Of a stretch of 64,000 nt of DNA, positions 42,712-52,507 are shown in pieces. Source of the stretch: Flavobacteriales bacterium UBA952. Lineage in GTDB: Bacteria > Bacteroidota > Bacteroidia > Flavobacteriales_D > Crocinitomicaceae. Made by a program: the position numbers and the translations under genes. The number at the start of each line of letters is the position of its first letter. The first letter of the stretch is position 1. The DNA lies in contig DBCS01000004.1 of the NCBI GenBank assembly GCA_002293185.1, forward strand, positions 186,001 to 250,000, read 5' to 3'. The notes under the pieces were generated by a model. That model made no database searches and was not told where the DNA came from. It saw nothing but the letters and a program-made list of their open reading frames with translations.

Positions 42712-44262
42712 TTAGTCTTTTTGCATGTGCTCGTCCTCTTCAGGATCTGGAGGGAATAATTTTGGTGCTGCTGCTTGGTCCTGAAGTTTGTCAAGTAAAT
42801 CTTCTAATTGAGACACAGAAAGGTTTTTTGCAATGATTTTTTTGTCTTTGTCTAAAACGAAAACCTTCGGAGTAGAATAGATATCGTAGGTTTGTTGGTA
42901 ATTGAGGCTTTGCAGCGTAGTCGGCTTTCCTTTTTCTCCTGGATAGAGCTGCACTAATTTTTCTGGGGTTGTTTTGGCAATTTCGTAGATGCTATTGGTA
43001 ACCGCAACATTGATAAACGTCAATTTGCTTTCGTTGATATATTTCTTCCAAGCTTCAAAGTCTTTGCCTACACCTTTACCTATTGCAAACACTTCGATAT
43101 TGCGCGCTTTCCATTTTTCGGAATAAAGGGTTTGGATCTTGGGCGTTACTTTTTTACAGTGACCGCATTCCGGATCCCAGAAATAGAGAATGGTGTATTC
43201 TGAAGTCAGGCTGTAGAAATCAAGCCATTTTGTATCTGAGGTGTCTCGCATGATGAGGTTTGGTGGTTTGAAACCCATCACGGTATTCATTTTGTTGTCG
43301 AGGTTTTCGCAGAGGTCTTCGAATTTGTCTTCGGCAACCCAAAAGGCTGGAGATTTACCGCTGGCATCTTTGGTGCAGAAATAACGCTTGAGCATGTAGT
43401 AATATACTTTGTCCATACCCATGATTTCACTTTTACCATAGGTGGAGGCTATCCAACCCACTGAATACTCGTACATTTTTGATTTTGGATTGAGCGCATC
43501 GCAAAATTGAAAAGCGTATTTAATGATGGTGTCCCAGTGTTGGATCATCATTTGCTTGCCAAAATAAAACTCGAGTTTGTTGGCAAAAATCGGATTGTTG
43601 ACCAAAGCATCGGTAGTCAAATCTACGTTATCCCAGTAGTGAGAAAAGTAGTATTTGTAGGAAAAACTAGAATCCAAAATTTGACCGTTGGCATCTTTGG
43701 GTGGCTCTGGAACCACCACTTCCATGGACATCTTTACAATTTTAGAAACCAAACGATCGGGGTTGTTGGCAATTAGTAATGATTGGTAGGTATCTACTTC
43801 TTTATTAAGTGCTTCTATTTGCTTCACAAGGGATTTGAATTGCGCATCCTCTGGCGTCAATTTGGCTCTTTGCTCGTTGAGCTTGGCTATTTCGCCTTTT
43901 TTAGAGGAAATAAACTTCACGTAAGGTATAAAAACCTTGTTCTCCTCTGATTTCTTGATCACCATATTGGCCATGAAATCAGGCCCTTTAGTTTCTAATT
44001 GAACCTCTTCGTTATTATATACAAATTCAAAGTATCTCTGACCTGGCAGAAACAAGCCAATAATTCCTGGTTTTTGCTTGGTGCCGTCAAAGATAACTTC
44101 GCCGTTTTTCATTTGAGCGGTGTCGGCATAGAACAACTTTGACCCAAAGTATTTAATTAAGAAAACAGTAGTATCCTTTTGATCTTCAACTTTTAAGCGA
44201 ATTTTTTGAGCATTTAAACCTAATAGACAAAATAGGAAAATAAAGAAGAATATAGATTTCAT
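42712..44262 (-). CDS. DUF4369/DUF5106 thioredoxin-fold exported protein
   Basis: Exported protein of 516 aa. After a signal peptide (1-18) come a small beta-domain of the DUF4369 type (about 20-115, RLKVEDQKDTTVFLIKYFG), a helical DUF5106-like middle (about 185-335) and a thioredoxin/TlpA-like domain (about 340-490). The redox motif is Cys366-Gly-His-Cys369 in FWDPECGHCKK, and YSTPKVFVLDKDKK gives the cis-proline region. Such proteins are thiol-disulfide oxidoreductases of the Bacteroidota periplasm; the partner is unknown. An acidic tail (PPDPEEDEHMQKD) ends the protein. Confidence 0.9.
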   Translation of the reverse strand: MKSIFFFIFLFCLLGLNAQKIRLKVEDQKDTTVFLIKYFGSKLFYADTAQMKNGEVIFDGTKQKPGIIGLFLPGQRYFEFVYNNEEVQLETKGPDFMANMVIKKSEENKVFIPYVKFISSKKGEIAKLNEQRAKLTPEDAQFKSLVKQIEALNKEVDTYQSLLIANNPDRLVSKIVKMSMEVVVPEPPKDANGQILDSSFSYKYYFSHYWDNVDLTTDALVNNPIFANKLEFYFGKQMMIQHWDTIIKYAFQFCDALNPKSKMYEYSVGWIASTYGKSEIMGMDKVYYYMLKRYFCTKDASGKSPAFWVAEDKFEDLCENLDNKMNTVMGFKPPNLIMRDTSDTKWLDFYSLTSEYTILYFWDPECGHCKKVTPKIQTLYSEKWKARNIEVFAIGKGVGKDFEAWKKYINESKLTFINVAVTNSIYEIAKTTPEKLVQLYPGEKGKPTTLQSLNYQQTYDIYSTPKVFVLDKDKKIIAKNLSVSQLEDLLDKLQDQAAAPKLFPPDPEEDEHMQKD

Positions 44263-44325
44263 TTGGATATAGTTTGATACGAAAATGCTTGAATTAAGGC
44301 TTCATAGTGGCTTTTTAACATTTCT

Positions 44326-45228
44326 TTAACCAATTTTTTGGAGAGCCTGCTCAAGCAAAGATAGCTCAGATTTTGGATCAAGCACGTGAATTCCTTCATA
44401 TCTAGACATCCAGGTTAGTTGGCGTTTGGCATAATTTCGAGCGTGCTGCTTTACTTTTTCTATGGCAGTATCTCTATTGTAAAGACCTTCAAAATATGGA
44501 AAAAACTCTTGATAACCAACAGTTTGCAACGGTTTTAATTGTTGCATTTCTGGATAAAATAAACTGACCTCTTTTTCCAGCCCCTCTAAAAGCATTTGAT
44601 CCACTCTGGCATCAATGCGCGCGTACAATTCAGGTCGTGGCCAATTGACCACAAAGCGTTTGATATTTGCGGGGTCTTTTCTTGACCCTTTGCGCAATTC
44701 CAAATTGGACTTTCCTGTCAATTCATTCACTTCTAGTGCACGAATTAAGCGCAGGGGGTTCTTGGTATCTACTTCTCTATAAAAAATAGGATCGCATTGC
44801 TGCAATGCTTGCTGCAGCGCCAACAAACCATGTTGTTCAAATAGATTTTGCCACTTAGCACGAACTTGAATATCATGTGGAAGCGGGTCAAGTCCTAAAA
44901 GTAAGGCATCGGCAAACAAAGCAGAGCCCCCAACGAGCACAGCTGAACCTTTCTCTTGTAAGAGTTTTGTCAAAATTGGTTGGGCTTGCGTGGCAAATTG
45001 CGCGGCATTTAAAGACGCCTGAACTGCATGACTCGCTATAAAATGATGTTTGACTTGTTGGAGTTCTTCTCGTGTAGGCCGCGCTACCCCAATTGCCAGT
45101 TCCGAATAAAACTGCCTGGAGTCAAAGGATATAATTTCAGTATTAAAACAGGCAGCTAAGGAAATCGCGAGACCTGTTTTACCAGATGCAGTAGGGCCTT
45201 GAACTACAAAAATTGATGAATCTGGCAT
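44326..45228 (-). CDS. miaA: tRNA dimethylallyltransferase
   Basis: Adds the isopentenyl group to A37 of tRNAs reading codons that start with U. The P-loop VQGPTASGKTGLAISL is near residue 9, with ISFDSRQFYSELAIG near 34 (the Asp-Ser-Arg motif), LVGGSALFADALLLGL near 97 and KNPLRLIRALEV near 155. The C-terminal YAKRQLTWMSR matches the family block. Length 300 aa is normal. It begins directly where mltF stops, so the two share a transcript. Confidence 0.96.
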   Translation of the reverse strand: MPDSSIFVVQGPTASGKTGLAISLAACFNTEIISFDSRQFYSELAIGVARPTREELQQVKHHFIASHAVQASLNAAQFATQAQPILTKLLQEKGSAVLVGGSALFADALLLGLDPLPHDIQVRAKWQNLFEQHGLLALQQALQQCDPIFYREVDTKNPLRLIRALEVNELTGKSNLELRKGSRKDPANIKRFVVNWPRPELYARIDARVDQMLLEGLEKEVSLFYPEMQQLKPLQTVGYQEFFPYFEGLYNRDTAIEKVKQHARNYAKRQLTWMSRYEGIHVLDPKSELSLLEQALQKIG

Positions 45229-46584
45229 TTATTTCCAGCGAGAATAGATTCCAATGACGTGCGCAACATAGGATGGCGCAGCTCCTCTGTAGGCACCACA
45301 ACGCACCAACTCTGAACGATAGAACGCTGGGTCCTTTAATTTTTTCACCATCAATGCAACGTTGTCATCCCAAATATTGGCATTTAGACCTGCTGCTCTT
45401 GCCAAGCGCTGGGCATCTTCAATATGGCCTGTACCAGCATTATAAGAGGCCAAGGTAAATTGCATGCGTATGTGCGCATCTGTAATACTCGACCAACGTT
45501 TGTAAAGCGAACTCAAATACCGTCCTCCTCCATTGATTTGTACTTCGGGGCTCGACTCTGGATATACCCCAAAATGTGGACCCGTGTTCGGCATAAATTG
45601 CATCATGCCATAGGCACCTCCAAAACCACGTGCATTTGGGTTAAATCGAGACTCCTTAAAAGCAACTGCCGCGATCATTTTCCAATCCAAATTGTAGCGT
45701 TGAGCAGCGTTTTTAAAAAGAGCATCAAATGGCGATACCGCACCCCTTGGCGCAAGAAAAATTTCAGTAGGTGCGGAAGAAATGTAATCAAAGTAGCGCT
45801 TCTTGAGCAGTTTATATGCCTCAGAGTTGAGGTAGGTATTTAAAAATGAATCCAGCTGTTGTTTGAGCGCTTTGCTTTTGGGTCTGAGTGCAAAAGCTAT
45901 GCGCTGCTCAAAAGACATTCGGGTTTCAATATTCAAATTAGGATGCATGTCTTTGGCCACTCTAGCCTGATTTTCATGCGCTAAAGTATACTTTATTCGA
46001 CCGTTTACCACCTCTTGTATTAAATCCTCTACGAGCGGCAATGACCTTTTGTAACGAATGTCAATGGTAGCTCCGATTTCATCTTGCAAGGCCAACAAGC
46101 GCTTTTCATATGCAGAATTTTTACGCACATATATTGTTTTTTCAGCCAAATGAGCAGGTTCTTTTAACAATGAATCTGATTTGCGCTGCACCAACACTTG
46201 ATAGGTTTGGTAATACGGAACAGAGTATTGAAAATATTTCTCTTGATGTAAAGCGATCGGTAAATTTGCTGCGACAATATCGCCTTCTCCTTTTTTAAGC
46301 ATGCGAATATAATCGCCAATTTTACTCACCACCTTTACCTCTAATTGAAGGCCGTTTGCCTTACAGAAAGTATCGAGAATTTCATACTCAAAACCCATTT
46401 TCTTGCCTTTGAATTCAAAAAAGGACAACGTGGCATTTTCTGTAAGTACGGTAAGCTTACCAATTTTTTTTATTTGCATCCAATCCTTACGGTATATTGG
46501 GCTACGTGCTTGTTCAGTACAGGCCTGAAAGAATAAACTCAAACCCATAACGAGCAGCAAATAAAATCTTTTGCGTTGAAGCAT
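45229..46584 (-). CDS. mltF: MltF-like membrane-bound lytic transglycosylase
   Basis: Lipoprotein (lipobox FFQAC, Cys22) with two domains. Residues about 40-270 form a solute-binding-protein (SBP_bac_3) module that in MltF regulates activity. Residues 285-451 form a goose-lysozyme-like SLT domain with catalytic Glu311 in AAVAFKESRFNPNARG, then GAYGMMQFMP and TLASYNAGTGHI. It cleaves peptidoglycan to anhydro-muropeptides. Length 451 aa is close to E. coli MltF. It abuts miaA with no gap. Confidence 0.94.
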   Translation of the reverse strand: MLQRKRFYLLLVMGLSLFFQACTEQARSPIYRKDWMQIKKIGKLTVLTENATLSFFEFKGKKMGFEYEILDTFCKANGLQLEVKVVSKIGDYIRMLKKGEGDIVAANLPIALHQEKYFQYSVPYYQTYQVLVQRKSDSLLKEPAHLAEKTIYVRKNSAYEKRLLALQDEIGATIDIRYKRSLPLVEDLIQEVVNGRIKYTLAHENQARVAKDMHPNLNIETRMSFEQRIAFALRPKSKALKQQLDSFLNTYLNSEAYKLLKKRYFDYISSAPTEIFLAPRGAVSPFDALFKNAAQRYNLDWKMIAAVAFKESRFNPNARGFGGAYGMMQFMPNTGPHFGVYPESSPEVQINGGGRYLSSLYKRWSSITDAHIRMQFTLASYNAGTGHIEDAQRLARAAGLNANIWDDNVALMVKKLKDPAFYRSELVRCGAYRGAAPSYVAHVIGIYSRWK

Positions 46585-46668
46585 AGCCTCAATTTACGAA
46601 AAGCAATTGAAAATGTTTCAAGATACGAACCCATTCGTCATCCATTCTTGAAAAAAGTTCTTTTTTTC

Positions 46669-46698
46669 TTTGGTTTAAGGAATTAATTTATATCTTTG
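46669..46698 (+). promoter_or_regulatory. Promoter of tRNA-Val (TTTG-N18-TATCTTTG)
   Basis: TTTG at 46669-46672 and a perfect TATCTTTG at 46691-46698 are 18 bases apart, 15 bases before the tRNA. It is the clearest promoter in the window and serves as an internal reference for the consensus. Confidence 0.75.
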
Positions 46699-46713
46699 CA
46701 CTCGTTAATTCAA

Positions 46714-46788
46714 GGGGGTTTAGCTCAGCTGGTTCAGAGCATCTGCCTTACAAGCAGAGGGTCGGCGGTTCGAACCCGTCAACCCCCA
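46714..46788 (+). tRNA. tRNA-Val (TAC anticodon)
   Basis: Complete cloverleaf: acceptor stem GGGGGTT/AACCCCC, D-stem GCTC/GAGC, anticodon stem TCTGC/GCAGA with loop CTTACAA (anticodon TAC), and T-arm GGCGG/CCGTC around TTCGAAC. The discriminator base is A; CCA is not encoded. A strong promoter precedes it and a strong terminator follows at once. Confidence 0.97.
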
Positions 46789-46789
46789 C

Positions 46790-46820
46790 AAAAGCCAATC
46801 AATCGATTGGCTTTTTTTTT
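46790..46820 (+). terminator. Intrinsic terminator of tRNA-Val
   Basis: An 11-bp perfect stem (AAAAGCCAATC with GATTGGCTTTT) around the loop AATC, followed by a continuing T-run to 46820. It begins two bases after the tRNA. Confidence 0.9.
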
Positions 46821-46995
46821 ACCATCTCTTTCGACAGAGTTTTCCACATTTTTTTTTTGCGTAAAGCTTATGTTATTTAGGATTATTAATAGTAATGCTA
46901 TTTAATGATAGGTGTATGTTCATAAAATCTTAATATTAAATTGATGAAGTTGCGAATTAACCTTCTAAACTTTGCAGTAATCAATAAACTACTTT

Positions 46996-49350
46996 ATGAT
47001 GAAAAGAAAATTACTTTATGGTTCGTTGCTCACGTTAGCGGCTAGTCCAGTATTTGCTCAGGTTGGAATGGATACCGATACCACCAGAGAGCAAAGTATT
47101 AAAGAAGTCCGTGTGATTTCAAACTATGGTAAAGACCGAAAAACACCAGTTGCGATGTCGACAGTCAACGCCAAGCAAATTTCCGAGGTATACGGCGGTT
47201 CTGCTGAATTACCAGAAGTATTGAAACTAACCCCAGGCGTGTATGCGACCAAAACCGGAGGTGGTGTGGGTGATTCCCGCATCAATATCCGCGGTTTTGA
47301 CCAGCGCAACATCGCCGTTACCATCAACGGTATTCCTGTTAATGACATGGAAAACGGATGGGTATATTGGTCTAACTGGGCAGGTTTGGGTGACGCCGTA
47401 TCCACTATTCAGGTTCAGCGTGGTTTAGGTGCATCCAAATTAGCGATCAACTCTGTTGGTGGTACAATGAACATCATCACCAAAACAACCGATGCCAAAC
47501 CAGGGGCATCAGTCATGACTTCCGTTACAGATTACGGTCAGTATAAAATTATGGGTTATGCATCTACTGGTCTTATGGACAACGGTTTTGCACTCACTAC
47601 AGTATTGTCTAAGACTGCAGGCAACTCTTACGTTGATGGCACCTGGATGGATGGTTATTCTTATTTCTTTACCCTCGCCAAGCAAGTTAACGAAAAGCAT
47701 CGTTTGGTTTTGACAGGTATTGGAGCCCCACAGTCTCATGGGCAGCGCAGCTCTGGTCTTACACCAGGTCAGTACGACACCCTAGACCGTCGTTTCAATG
47801 GTGACATCGGTTATTTTGACAACGGTGACCTCTTCAACGACCGCGTTAACTACTACCACAAACCACAATTCTCTTTAAACCACTATTGGAACGCTTCTGA
47901 AAAAACGACGGTAAGTAGCTCATTATACTACTCTATTGGCCACGGTGGAGGTTCTGGTCGTTTGGGTTCTTCTTATGCACGTACAGAAGATGGTTTACTT
48001 GATATTCAAGCAGCTTATGACTACAACGTAGCAAATCCTGACGTAACAAACGGTGGTGTGAAATACGCACAACGCAATTCTGTCAATAACCATTACTGGA
48101 CTGGCTTGGTTTCAACAGTGAATCACAAAGTAAACCAGTATGTTGACCTTACTTTAGGATTAGATGCACGTTCTTACCGTGGTGAGCACTTCCGCGAAGT
48201 TCGCGATTTATTGGGTGGTTCTGCACGTTACGATGGCGTGAATGGCCTTGTTGGAGTTCATGAATTTGCTTCAAACTATGGAAATGTATTTAGTGTTACT
48301 CCAGTTGATCAGCGCGTTGCTTATGACAACGATGGTTTGGTTAAATATGCAGGTCTTTTTGGACAAGCAGAATATAACAAAGATAAATTATCAGCTTTCG
48401 TTACCGGGGCAATTAATACAACTGCCAACCAACGTGTTGAGCGTATGCTTTATATCAATGATACAACCGGTCGTGGTGAATTATCTGAAGTAGTAAATAT
48501 TATGGGTTATTCTTACAAAGGTGGTGCCAACTACAACATCAATGACAACCACAACGTTTATTTCAATGCAGGTCAATTCTCACGCGCTCCATTTTGGACT
48601 TTTGTTTTTGTCAACAACACAAATGACGTAGTTCAGAACTTAGTCAATGAAAAGGCAGAATCTTTTGAATTGGGTTACGGTTTCCGTTCGGAGAAAGTAG
48701 CTGTAAAAGTTAATGCTTATTTGACCAATTGGAAAGACAAATCTTTGCTTTCTGGCAACATTACAGGTCCTAACGGAACCATCACTCGTGCCTTAATGAC
48801 TGGTGCCAATGCAACACATAAGGGTATTGAAGTTGAATTCAATACCAAACCTGCAAAAGGCTTAGAAATTGGCGGTATCATTTCATTGGGTGACTGGCGT
48901 TGGGTTGGTGACATCAATGCAACTGTTTATTCTGAAATCGACCCTACTGAATCAGTAACAGTAACGTCTTATGTAGATGGTGTTCATGTAGGTGATGCCC
49001 CGCAAAACCAATATGGATTGCAAGCGCGCTACCAAATCACAGAAGGTTTGTACATTGGTGCAACTTGGCTTTATAACGACAAATTCTTCGCCAACTTCGA
49101 CCCTTCCAAGAAAACAGACGAAGAAGATCGTATCGATTCTTACCAAATTCCTTCCTACTATAACCTTGACGCACGCATTGGTTATGACTTAAACCTCGGC
49201 GACCGCAAGCTTACTTTAGGAATGCAAGCATTCAATATCACTGACGTTAAATTCTTATCAGATGCAACCGATCAAGACGGAACAACTTTCTCTTATGGTT
49301 TCCCTGGATTTGGTCGCAACTTCAACTTCTTTGCTAAGTTCACTTTCTAA
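46996..49350 (+). CDS. TonB-dependent outer membrane receptor
   Basis: A 784-residue TonB-dependent receptor. The signal peptide is at residues 1-21 (ends VFAQ), followed without a carboxypeptidase-like domain by the plug (about 35-160): PVAMSTVNAKQISEVYGG, LPEVLKLTPGVYATKTGGG, RINIRGFDQRNIAVTINGIP and GASKLAINSVGGTMNIITK. The 22-strand barrel fills the rest and ends in the usual terminal aromatic (KFTF). The substrate is not evident; no SusD or periplasmic partner is adjacent. A terminator follows at 49383. The upstream 175 bases after the tRNA-Val terminator hold only a weak box (AAACTTTG at 46967-46974). Confidence 0.95.
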   Translation: MMKRKLLYGSLLTLAASPVFAQVGMDTDTTREQSIKEVRVISNYGKDRKTPVAMSTVNAKQISEVYGGSAELPEVLKLTPGVYATKTGGGVGDSRINIRGFDQRNIAVTINGIPVNDMENGWVYWSNWAGLGDAVSTIQVQRGLGASKLAINSVGGTMNIITKTTDAKPGASVMTSVTDYGQYKIMGYASTGLMDNGFALTTVLSKTAGNSYVDGTWMDGYSYFFTLAKQVNEKHRLVLTGIGAPQSHGQRSSGLTPGQYDTLDRRFNGDIGYFDNGDLFNDRVNYYHKPQFSLNHYWNASEKTTVSSSLYYSIGHGGGSGRLGSSYARTEDGLLDIQAAYDYNVANPDVTNGGVKYAQRNSVNNHYWTGLVSTVNHKVNQYVDLTLGLDARSYRGEHFREVRDLLGGSARYDGVNGLVGVHEFASNYGNVFSVTPVDQRVAYDNDGLVKYAGLFGQAEYNKDKLSAFVTGAINTTANQRVERMLYINDTTGRGELSEVVNIMGYSYKGGANYNINDNHNVYFNAGQFSRAPFWTFVFVNNTNDVVQNLVNEKAESFELGYGFRSEKVAVKVNAYLTNWKDKSLLSGNITGPNGTITRALMTGANATHKGIEVEFNTKPAKGLEIGGIISLGDWRWVGDINATVYSEIDPTESVTVTSYVDGVHVGDAPQNQYGLQARYQITEGLYIGATWLYNDKFFANFDPSKKTDEEDRIDSYQIPSYYNLDARIGYDLNLGDRKLTLGMQAFNITDVKFLSDATDQDGTTFSYGFPGFGRNFNFFAKFTF

Positions 49351-49382
49351 GTAAAAAGAAGTTTAACTATTCCTTAATACAA

Positions 49383-49418
49383 AAAGCCTTGCCGATTCTC
49401 TCAGCAAGGCTTTCTTTG
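49383..49418 (+). terminator. Intrinsic terminator of the TonB receptor, overlapping a ppk1 promoter
   Basis: A 10-bp perfect stem (AAAGCCTTGC at 49383-49392 with GCAAGGCTTT at 49404-49413) around an 11-base loop, followed by a pyrimidine-rich run. The left arm contains a TTG (49389-49391) and the downstream run is TTTCTTTG (49411-49418), 19 bases apart, so the hairpin DNA doubles as a -33/-7 promoter candidate for ppk1. Confidence 0.75.
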
Positions 49419-49422
49419 TAAT

Positions 49423-51462
49423 ATGAATTTAATTAATAGAGAACTCAGCTGGCTTTCTTTCAATGAACGCGTGCTTCAAGAAGCAATGGACCCAAGTGTG
49501 CCCCTTACTGAACGCATGAGATTCTTAGGGATTTACTCAAACAACCTCGATGAATTCTTCAGAGTTAGAGTTGCTAATTTGAAAAGAGTAATTGAAGTAA
49601 AAAACGAAAAAGTATTCGGATTCAAAGGCACTGCCGAAGACCTTTACGTCGAAATACGCAAGGTTGTCTTAAAGCAACAACAATTGTTTGAGCATGCTTA
49701 CGAAGGTATCAAAGCAGAATTTCAAAAGAACGATATTCATATCATCGATGAAACGGCATGTTCAGATCAAGAATTAAAAGAGCTTGATGAATTTTTCAAC
49801 GAAAAACTCAAGCACGCCATCTTCCCTATCCTGCTCGATAAAAAAAGACCCTTACCTAAATTGCGAGATTACGCTATTTACCTCGGTGTAAAAATTGTTA
49901 GTAAATCAAAAATACGATACGCGCTCATTCAGATTCCTACTGACTACAGCCGCTTTTTTATTCTGCGCAAAGGAGAGCAAACCAATGTGATTCTCCTAGA
50001 CGATATTATTAGACTCTACTTAAACGACATTTTCACAGTTTATCAAGCCAACCATGTCGAGGCTTATACTTTCAAATTTACACGAGATGCAGAGCTAGAC
50101 CTCGACGATGACCTATCGTTGTCTTTCTTCGAGAAAATCGAGAAAAGTGTAAAACAGCGCAAAAAAGGACAACCCGTACGCTTTGTTTACGATGCCCAAA
50201 TGCCAAATGACCTTCTACAATTTTTATTGCAGCAGTTGAACCTCAAAAAAGGAGTCAATACCATTCCTGGAGGACGTTACCACAACTTTAAAGATTTCAT
50301 GCGTTTTCCTGATTTTGGCAATCCAAACTACCGCTTTGCGCCACAAGCACCTTCACCGCATCCTGCATTTATCAATTGCAATTCCTTGATTTCAAAAATC
50401 ATAGCGCAAGATGTTTTATTGCATTTTCCTTATCAGCAGTTTGATCATATCGTCGATTTACTGCGCGAGGCGAGCTTAGATGCGAAGGTGAAAGAAATCA
50501 AAATCAACATTTATCGGGTAGCCAAAAACTCAGAAGTGATGAATGCCCTACTCGCCTGTATTTTCAATGGTAAGCAGGTAACGGTTGTTTTTGAACTCCA
50601 AGCGCGCTTTGACGAAGAAAACAATCTTTGGTGGAGCAATCGCCTCAAAGATTACGGTGCAAATGTCATTTACGGTTTGCAGAATTTAAAAGTTCACTCT
50701 AAACTACTGCAGATCAGACGAATTTCTGAAGGTAAAATTCAATACATCACCTACATTGGAACTGGCAATTTCAATGAGTCAACATCTACCATTTACACCG
50801 ATCTTGGCTTGTTGACCACTGACAAAGAAATTTCTTTAGAAGTAAGCCGGGTGTTTGGCATGCTAGAAAACAACCTCGAAAGACACGCCTTCAGGAATTT
50901 ACTGGTTTCTCCCTTTAATACACGCCGTAAACTCATGGCTTTAATTGAAAGAGAAATCAAGTTTGCAAAGGCCAAAAAGCCAGCACATATCAAATTAAAG
51001 TTCAATAACCTCACCGATATCAAACTCATCGACAAGCTTTACGCAGCAAGTAAGGCAGGTGTTAAAATTGAGCTAATTATACGCGGTATTTGCTGCCTGC
51101 AACCGGGTGTCAAAGGACTCAGTGACAACATTACGGCCATTAGTATCGTAGACCGCTACTTAGAGCATGCCCGCTTTCTAATTTTCTCCAACAATGGTCA
51201 GCCTGAATATTTTATTTCTAGTGCCGACTGGATGGAACGCAATTTAGATCAGCGCATCGAAGTAGGTACGCTTATTAAAGATCAGCGCATTCAGCAAGAA
51301 ATCGACCTCATTTTTGATTACCAATTAAAAGGAAGCGTTAAAGCAAGAAGTATCTCGGCCAACTACAAAAACGCGTATTCAAAACGAAACCTACCTCCTT
51401 TTCATGCGCAACAAGAATTACATGCGCACTACCTAAGATTATCAGAAGAAGTAACGAAGTAA
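49423..51462 (+). CDS. ppk1: Polyphosphate kinase 1
   Basis: Reversibly transfers the gamma-phosphate of ATP to polyphosphate. The N-terminal block NRELSWLSFNERVLQEA is at residues 4-20 and NNLDEFFRVRVANLKR near 42. The phosphorylated catalytic histidine is His425 in LKVHSKLLQI, close to His435 of E. coli PPK. The second conserved histidine region is DRYLEHARFLIFSNN near residue 578. Length 679 aa is typical. TTTCTTTG lies four bases before the ATG, so the mRNA may be leaderless. The 3' end overlaps the convergent glycosyltransferase gene by 21 bases. Confidence 0.97.
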   Translation: MNLINRELSWLSFNERVLQEAMDPSVPLTERMRFLGIYSNNLDEFFRVRVANLKRVIEVKNEKVFGFKGTAEDLYVEIRKVVLKQQQLFEHAYEGIKAEFQKNDIHIIDETACSDQELKELDEFFNEKLKHAIFPILLDKKRPLPKLRDYAIYLGVKIVSKSKIRYALIQIPTDYSRFFILRKGEQTNVILLDDIIRLYLNDIFTVYQANHVEAYTFKFTRDAELDLDDDLSLSFFEKIEKSVKQRKKGQPVRFVYDAQMPNDLLQFLLQQLNLKKGVNTIPGGRYHNFKDFMRFPDFGNPNYRFAPQAPSPHPAFINCNSLISKIIAQDVLLHFPYQQFDHIVDLLREASLDAKVKEIKINIYRVAKNSEVMNALLACIFNGKQVTVVFELQARFDEENNLWWSNRLKDYGANVIYGLQNLKVHSKLLQIRRISEGKIQYITYIGTGNFNESTSTIYTDLGLLTTDKEISLEVSRVFGMLENNLERHAFRNLLVSPFNTRRKLMALIEREIKFAKAKKPAHIKLKFNNLTDIKLIDKLYAASKAGVKIELIIRGICCLQPGVKGLSDNITAISIVDRYLEHARFLIFSNNGQPEYFISSADWMERNLDQRIEVGTLIKDQRIQQEIDLIFDYQLKGSVKARSISANYKNAYSKRNLPPFHAQQELHAHYLRLSEEVTK

Positions 51463-52506
51463 GCCTAATTTTTGCCTCCAAGTTTCAAATGATTCCAAAG
51501 ACTGATAACCTACTTTACCCTCCTTCTCAAAGCGTGCCAGCACGTCAATCAGCATTTGTTCGGTTTGATCTGCGTACAACAAAGGAGCTTGCTTTTCTTG
51601 TTCGAGCCAATAGTTGATTTGTCTGTGATAAATCAAATCGAGCGCTGCAATTGTAGTGGCGCCCACCTCTGCTGCCCCGAGTGCATTGCAGGTTTGTTCG
51701 TAGTGGCCCTTCATTGGAATAACGAGTGTCTTTTTGCCTAAAAACAACGCCTCTGATGGCAATTCAAAGCCTGCACCACACAGCACCCCGGTGGCACTCA
51801 ATAGACTTTCTTGAAAGCGCTTTTGGCTAATCGGCTCAAAAAAAACGTTGTCTACCCGATACGAATAAGTGGCATGCTTGGAAAAAACTTGCCATTGCAC
51901 ATCAAATTGCCTTAAAAAATGCATCAGTACGTCGTCATGATAACCTGGCAAATAAACAGTGTAGTGCCCAAGATCTGAAGGCGCAGCAAGGCGTATCTCT
52001 TTTCGTATAACAGGTGTAAATACGCGCTCGTCATAGGACTTAAAATGAAAGCCATACTTCTGACGAGCCGGGGTGTAATGTTGGAGCACATAACGGCCAA
52101 ACGCCGCTTTTTGATCTGGTTTAGGAGCTAACGGATGCACCACTGCAGCCTGATGACTCATTTCAATGCACGGAACACCACTCAATAAAGCAGACCACGC
52201 CGAAACGGGCTCAAAGTCGGAAAGCACTAAGTCATATTGCTTAATCGGAAAGGAACGTATCTCTCTTACTAAATCTATCGGATGCGTATTTTGTAAAGAC
52301 TTTAAAATACTGATATCGCCATTTTTACCACTCAAAAATGTAAGACCAGTGCGTTGATAGTCTATAGGGAAATCTGCTTTGATTTGCGCTTGATTGCCAC
52401 TAATGAGCGTATCTACCTGCACATATTTTTGAAGGATAGGAACAATCTCGTGAGCCCTACTTAGGTGCCCATTTCCTGTGCCTTGTATCGCATACAATAC
52501 TTTCAT
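51442..52506 (-). CDS. Glycosyltransferase, MJ1255/VC2487-like family (GT-B fold)
   Basis: A 354-residue protein of the MJ1255-like glycosyltransferase family. The N-terminal Rossmann motif VLYAIQGTGNGHLSRAHEIV is typical, with DLVLSDFEPVSAWSAL near residue 90 and a C-terminal domain bearing ATGVLCGAGFELPSEALFLGK near 235 and PMKGHYEQTCNALGA, the donor-binding region of MurG-like enzymes. The acceptor is unknown; a lipid or cell-envelope glycan is likely given the LpxH-like partner immediately upstream (one-base gap). It converges on ppk1 with a 21-base overlap. Confidence 0.88.
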   Translation of the reverse strand: MKVLYAIQGTGNGHLSRAHEIVPILQKYVQVDTLISGNQAQIKADFPIDYQRTGLTFLSGKNGDISILKSLQNTHPIDLVREIRSFPIKQYDLVLSDFEPVSAWSALLSGVPCIEMSHQAAVVHPLAPKPDQKAAFGRYVLQHYTPARQKYGFHFKSYDERVFTPVIRKEIRLAAPSDLGHYTVYLPGYHDDVLMHFLRQFDVQWQVFSKHATYSYRVDNVFFEPISQKRFQESLLSATGVLCGAGFELPSEALFLGKKTLVIPMKGHYEQTCNALGAAEVGATTIAALDLIYHRQINYWLEQEKQAPLLYADQTEQMLIDVLARFEKEGKVGYQSLESFETWRQKLGLLRYFF

Positions 52507-52507
52507 A

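Noticed and set aside
45424..45843. 139-codon plus-strand ORF inside mltF
   Set aside because: Antisense to the SLT domain with no recognisable motif.
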